Part shown: one piece after another, positions 4,669 to 5,969 of the stretch
Numbering within the stretch: position 1 is the first letter of the stretch
How the letters are laid out: each line of letters opens with the position of its first letter
Source: an uncultured Eggerthellaceae bacterium
Lineage (GTDB): Bacteria > Actinomycetota > Coriobacteriia > Coriobacteriales > Eggerthellaceae
Length of the DNA: 5,969 bases
Reading direction: 5' to 3'
Assembly (NCBI GenBank): GCA_948829205.1
Contig: CAQLOA010000079.1
Span: forward strand, 1-5,969
Program-made: the position numbers and the translations under genes
The notes under the pieces: generated by a model
The model's database searches: none
Told to the model about the DNA's origin: nothing
The model's input: the letters and a program-made list of their open reading frames with translations, nothing else

Positions 4669-5850
4669 CTACGCCTGATAGCTCTCGTACAGCGCGCGAA
4701 GGGCGTGCTCGCTTTCGCGGATGGTCTTCTCGGCGATGCAGTAGGAGAGCCGCACCCATCCCGGGCATCCGAAGCTGTTCGAGGGGACCAGCAGCAGTTC
4801 GAACTGCTTTGCGCGTTCGGAAAACGCTTCGGCGTCCGGTTCGAGCGAGCGCATCCACAGGTAGAACGCACCGTCCGGCTCGACGAACTCGTAGCCAATC
4901 CCGCGCAGCATTCTCGTCAGGACCTCGCGGTTCTTGGCGTACTCGGACACGTCGGCAGGAACGTCCAGGCAGCGGGCCACCACGCGCTGCAGCAGCACGG
5001 GCGCGCAGATGTAGCCCAGCGCGCGGCCCGCGCCGGACACGGCGGTGAAGACGGCGTCGTCGCCCTCGATGGCCTCGTTCACGTGGATGTACCCGATGCG
5101 CTCGCCGGGAAGCGAGAGGGACTTCGACCACGTGTAGCAGACGATGGTGTCGTCGTAGAGCGACGGGATGTAGGCCACTTCGGCGCCGTACACCAGTTCG
5201 CGGTAGGGCTCGTCGCTGATCAGGAAGATCTTTCGTCCGAGCTCGGTCTCCTTGCGGCGCAGCATGTCGGCCAGCCCCTCAAGCGCCTCGCGGGGGTAAA
5301 CCGCACCCGTGGGATTGTTTGGCGTGTTGAGTATGACCGCGCTGGTGCGGCCGTTGATGGCCGCCTCGATCGCGTCCAGGTCCATCTGGAAGCTGGGCTC
5401 GGCCGCGGGCACCTCCACCAGCGTGCATCGCGCCGTCTCGGTCCAGGTCTTGTATTCGGGGAAGTAGGGTGACATGGTGACGACCTCGTCGCCGGGGTTC
5501 GTTATGGCGCAAAGCGATATGGCGATGGCCGAGCTGGCGCCGGACGTTATATATACGTTCGACGCCCTGGCTTCGACCCCGTTGGTCTTCGAGATGTGCT
5601 GCGCTATGGCCTCGCGCACCGCGGGGTCGCCGGGCGAAGGCGTGTACTCGTGCGTCTTCACCGGGTCTTCGTCCAACAGGTCGAGGAACGCCTTCCTGAC
5701 TTGGGGAGGCGCCGGAACGCTTGGATTGCCGATGCTGTAGTCGTATACCTTGTCGGCTCCGATCTGGGCCTTGCGCCCGAGGCCGTACATGAACAGCTCG
5801 CGGATCTTGTTGGGCGCCGCCCCCAGGTCGTACATGTGCTGGTCGATCAT
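4669..5850 (-). CDS. Class I/II PLP-dependent aminotransferase (aspartate aminotransferase-like)
   Basis: This 393-residue cytoplasmic enzyme of fold type I would transfer amino groups between an amino acid and a 2-oxo acid using pyridoxal phosphate. Seen here: HEYTPSPGDPAVREAIA (67-83), the SGASSAI cofactor-phosphate loop (103-109), NTPNNPTG (175-182; N179 is the usual PLP-contacting Asn), DEPY with D213 and Y216, the Schiff-base lysine K243 in YTWSKSLSLPGERIGY (239-254) with R251, and R367 in GWVRLSYC, which binds the substrate carboxylate. All core catalytic residues are present and the length is normal (~390-400). The ATG at 5850 is preceded by AAAAGGAA (plus-strand 5856-5863) with 5 bases between. 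Substrate preference cannot be read from sequence; aspartate/2-oxoglutarate or a broader amino-acid range is likely. The gene stands alone and converges on mihF. Confidence 0.92.
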   Translation of the reverse strand: MIDQHMYDLGAAPNKIRELFMYGLGRKAQIGADKVYDYSIGNPSVPAPPQVRKAFLDLLDEDPVKTHEYTPSPGDPAVREAIAQHISKTNGVEARASNVYITSGASSAIAISLCAITNPGDEVVTMSPYFPEYKTWTETARCTLVEVPAAEPSFQMDLDAIEAAINGRTSAVILNTPNNPTGAVYPREALEGLADMLRRKETELGRKIFLISDEPYRELVYGAEVAYIPSLYDDTIVCYTWSKSLSLPGERIGYIHVNEAIEGDDAVFTAVSGAGRALGYICAPVLLQRVVARCLDVPADVSEYAKNREVLTRMLRGIGYEFVEPDGAFYLWMRSLEPDAEAFSERAKQFELLLVPSNSFGCPGWVRLSYCIAEKTIRESEHALRALYESYQA

Positions 5851-5937
5851 GTTGGTTCCTTTTCGTTGGTCGGTGTTGGATTACAATTCATATTAGTACA
5901 AAGAGGAAACGCGAACGCGTGTGTCGGGGGACGTTCA
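5851..5937 (-). promoter_or_regulatory. Upstream region of the aminotransferase gene
   Basis: Read on the minus strand, an AT-rich stretch (plus-strand 5880-5905) contains TAATAT- and TGTAAT-like -10 sequences 30-45 bases before the start codon, with no clear -35 box. A short palindrome ACGCG-AA-CGCGT (5909-5920) lies where a -35 element or operator could be. The promoter is probable but not precisely placed. Confidence 0.4.
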
Positions 5938-5969
5938 CTTTTGGCACATCGGGTTCGATGTGCCAAAAG
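5938..5969. repeat. Perfect inverted repeat at the window edge (13-bp arms, 6-base loop)
   Basis: CTTTTGGCACATC (5938-5950) and GATGTGCCAAAAG (5957-5969) are exact complements around GGGTTC. T's lie on the 5' side and A's on the 3' side of the stem, the reverse of an intrinsic terminator. It may be an operator for the aminotransferase gene, a mobile-element end, or part of a longer palindrome cut by the window. Confidence 0.85.

Noticed and set aside
4528..5472. A 314-codon plus-strand frame opposite the aminotransferase gene
   Set aside because: It is antisense to an intact enzyme with all catalytic residues; the composition is low-complexity Arg/Gly/Val with no motif.
1..5969. CRISPR array, tRNA, rRNA or a defence system
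   Set aside because: No regularly spaced direct repeats, tRNA-like folds, or nuclease, toxin or transposase genes were seen on either strand.

Overview
The window is GC-rich bacterial DNA, most likely from an anaerobic actinobacterium of the class Coriobacteriia (Eggerthellaceae-like). This rests on an actinobacterial-type integration host factor (mIHF), a fused MobB-MobA protein beside a multi-cluster ferredoxin, and high GC with clean Shine-Dalgarno sites. The genus cannot be fixed from the sequence alone. Isoleucine ATA codons are unexpectedly common in the ordinary genes.

Layout. Positions 1-2930 hold a tight plus-strand run: recR (5' end cut by the window), a fused mobB-mobA gene, and a polyferredoxin-like gene with two pairs of [4Fe-4S] motifs. 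The gaps are 22 and 4 bases, so they probably form one operon joining DNA repair to molybdenum-cofactor maturation and anaerobic redox chemistry. At 2931-3101 a 136-base nested palindrome separates this operon from a convergent minus-strand gene for a small (p)ppGpp synthetase (3092-3829). The stop codon of the synthetase gene lies inside the right arm of that palindrome. A 288-base AT-richer intergenic region (3830-4117) separates the synthetase from the divergent mihF gene (4118-4426), which is followed by a terminator with a perfect 29-bp stem (4436-4496) and then a second, imperfect 100-base palindrome (4507-4606). A minus-strand class I/II PLP aminotransferase fills 4669-5850. Another perfect inverted repeat (13-bp arms) lies at the right edge, 5938-5969, upstream of the aminotransferase.

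How the genes work together. MobBA would finish the bis-MGD cofactor of molybdoenzymes, and the ferredoxin-like protein could carry electrons to or from such an enzyme. The alarmone synthetase and the nucleoid protein mIHF are both global regulators that share one divergent promoter region. The aminotransferase is a stand-alone amino-acid metabolism gene. No complete mobile element with a transposase, CRISPR array, tRNA or rRNA is visible. The least explained content is the set of long palindromes at the gene junctions.
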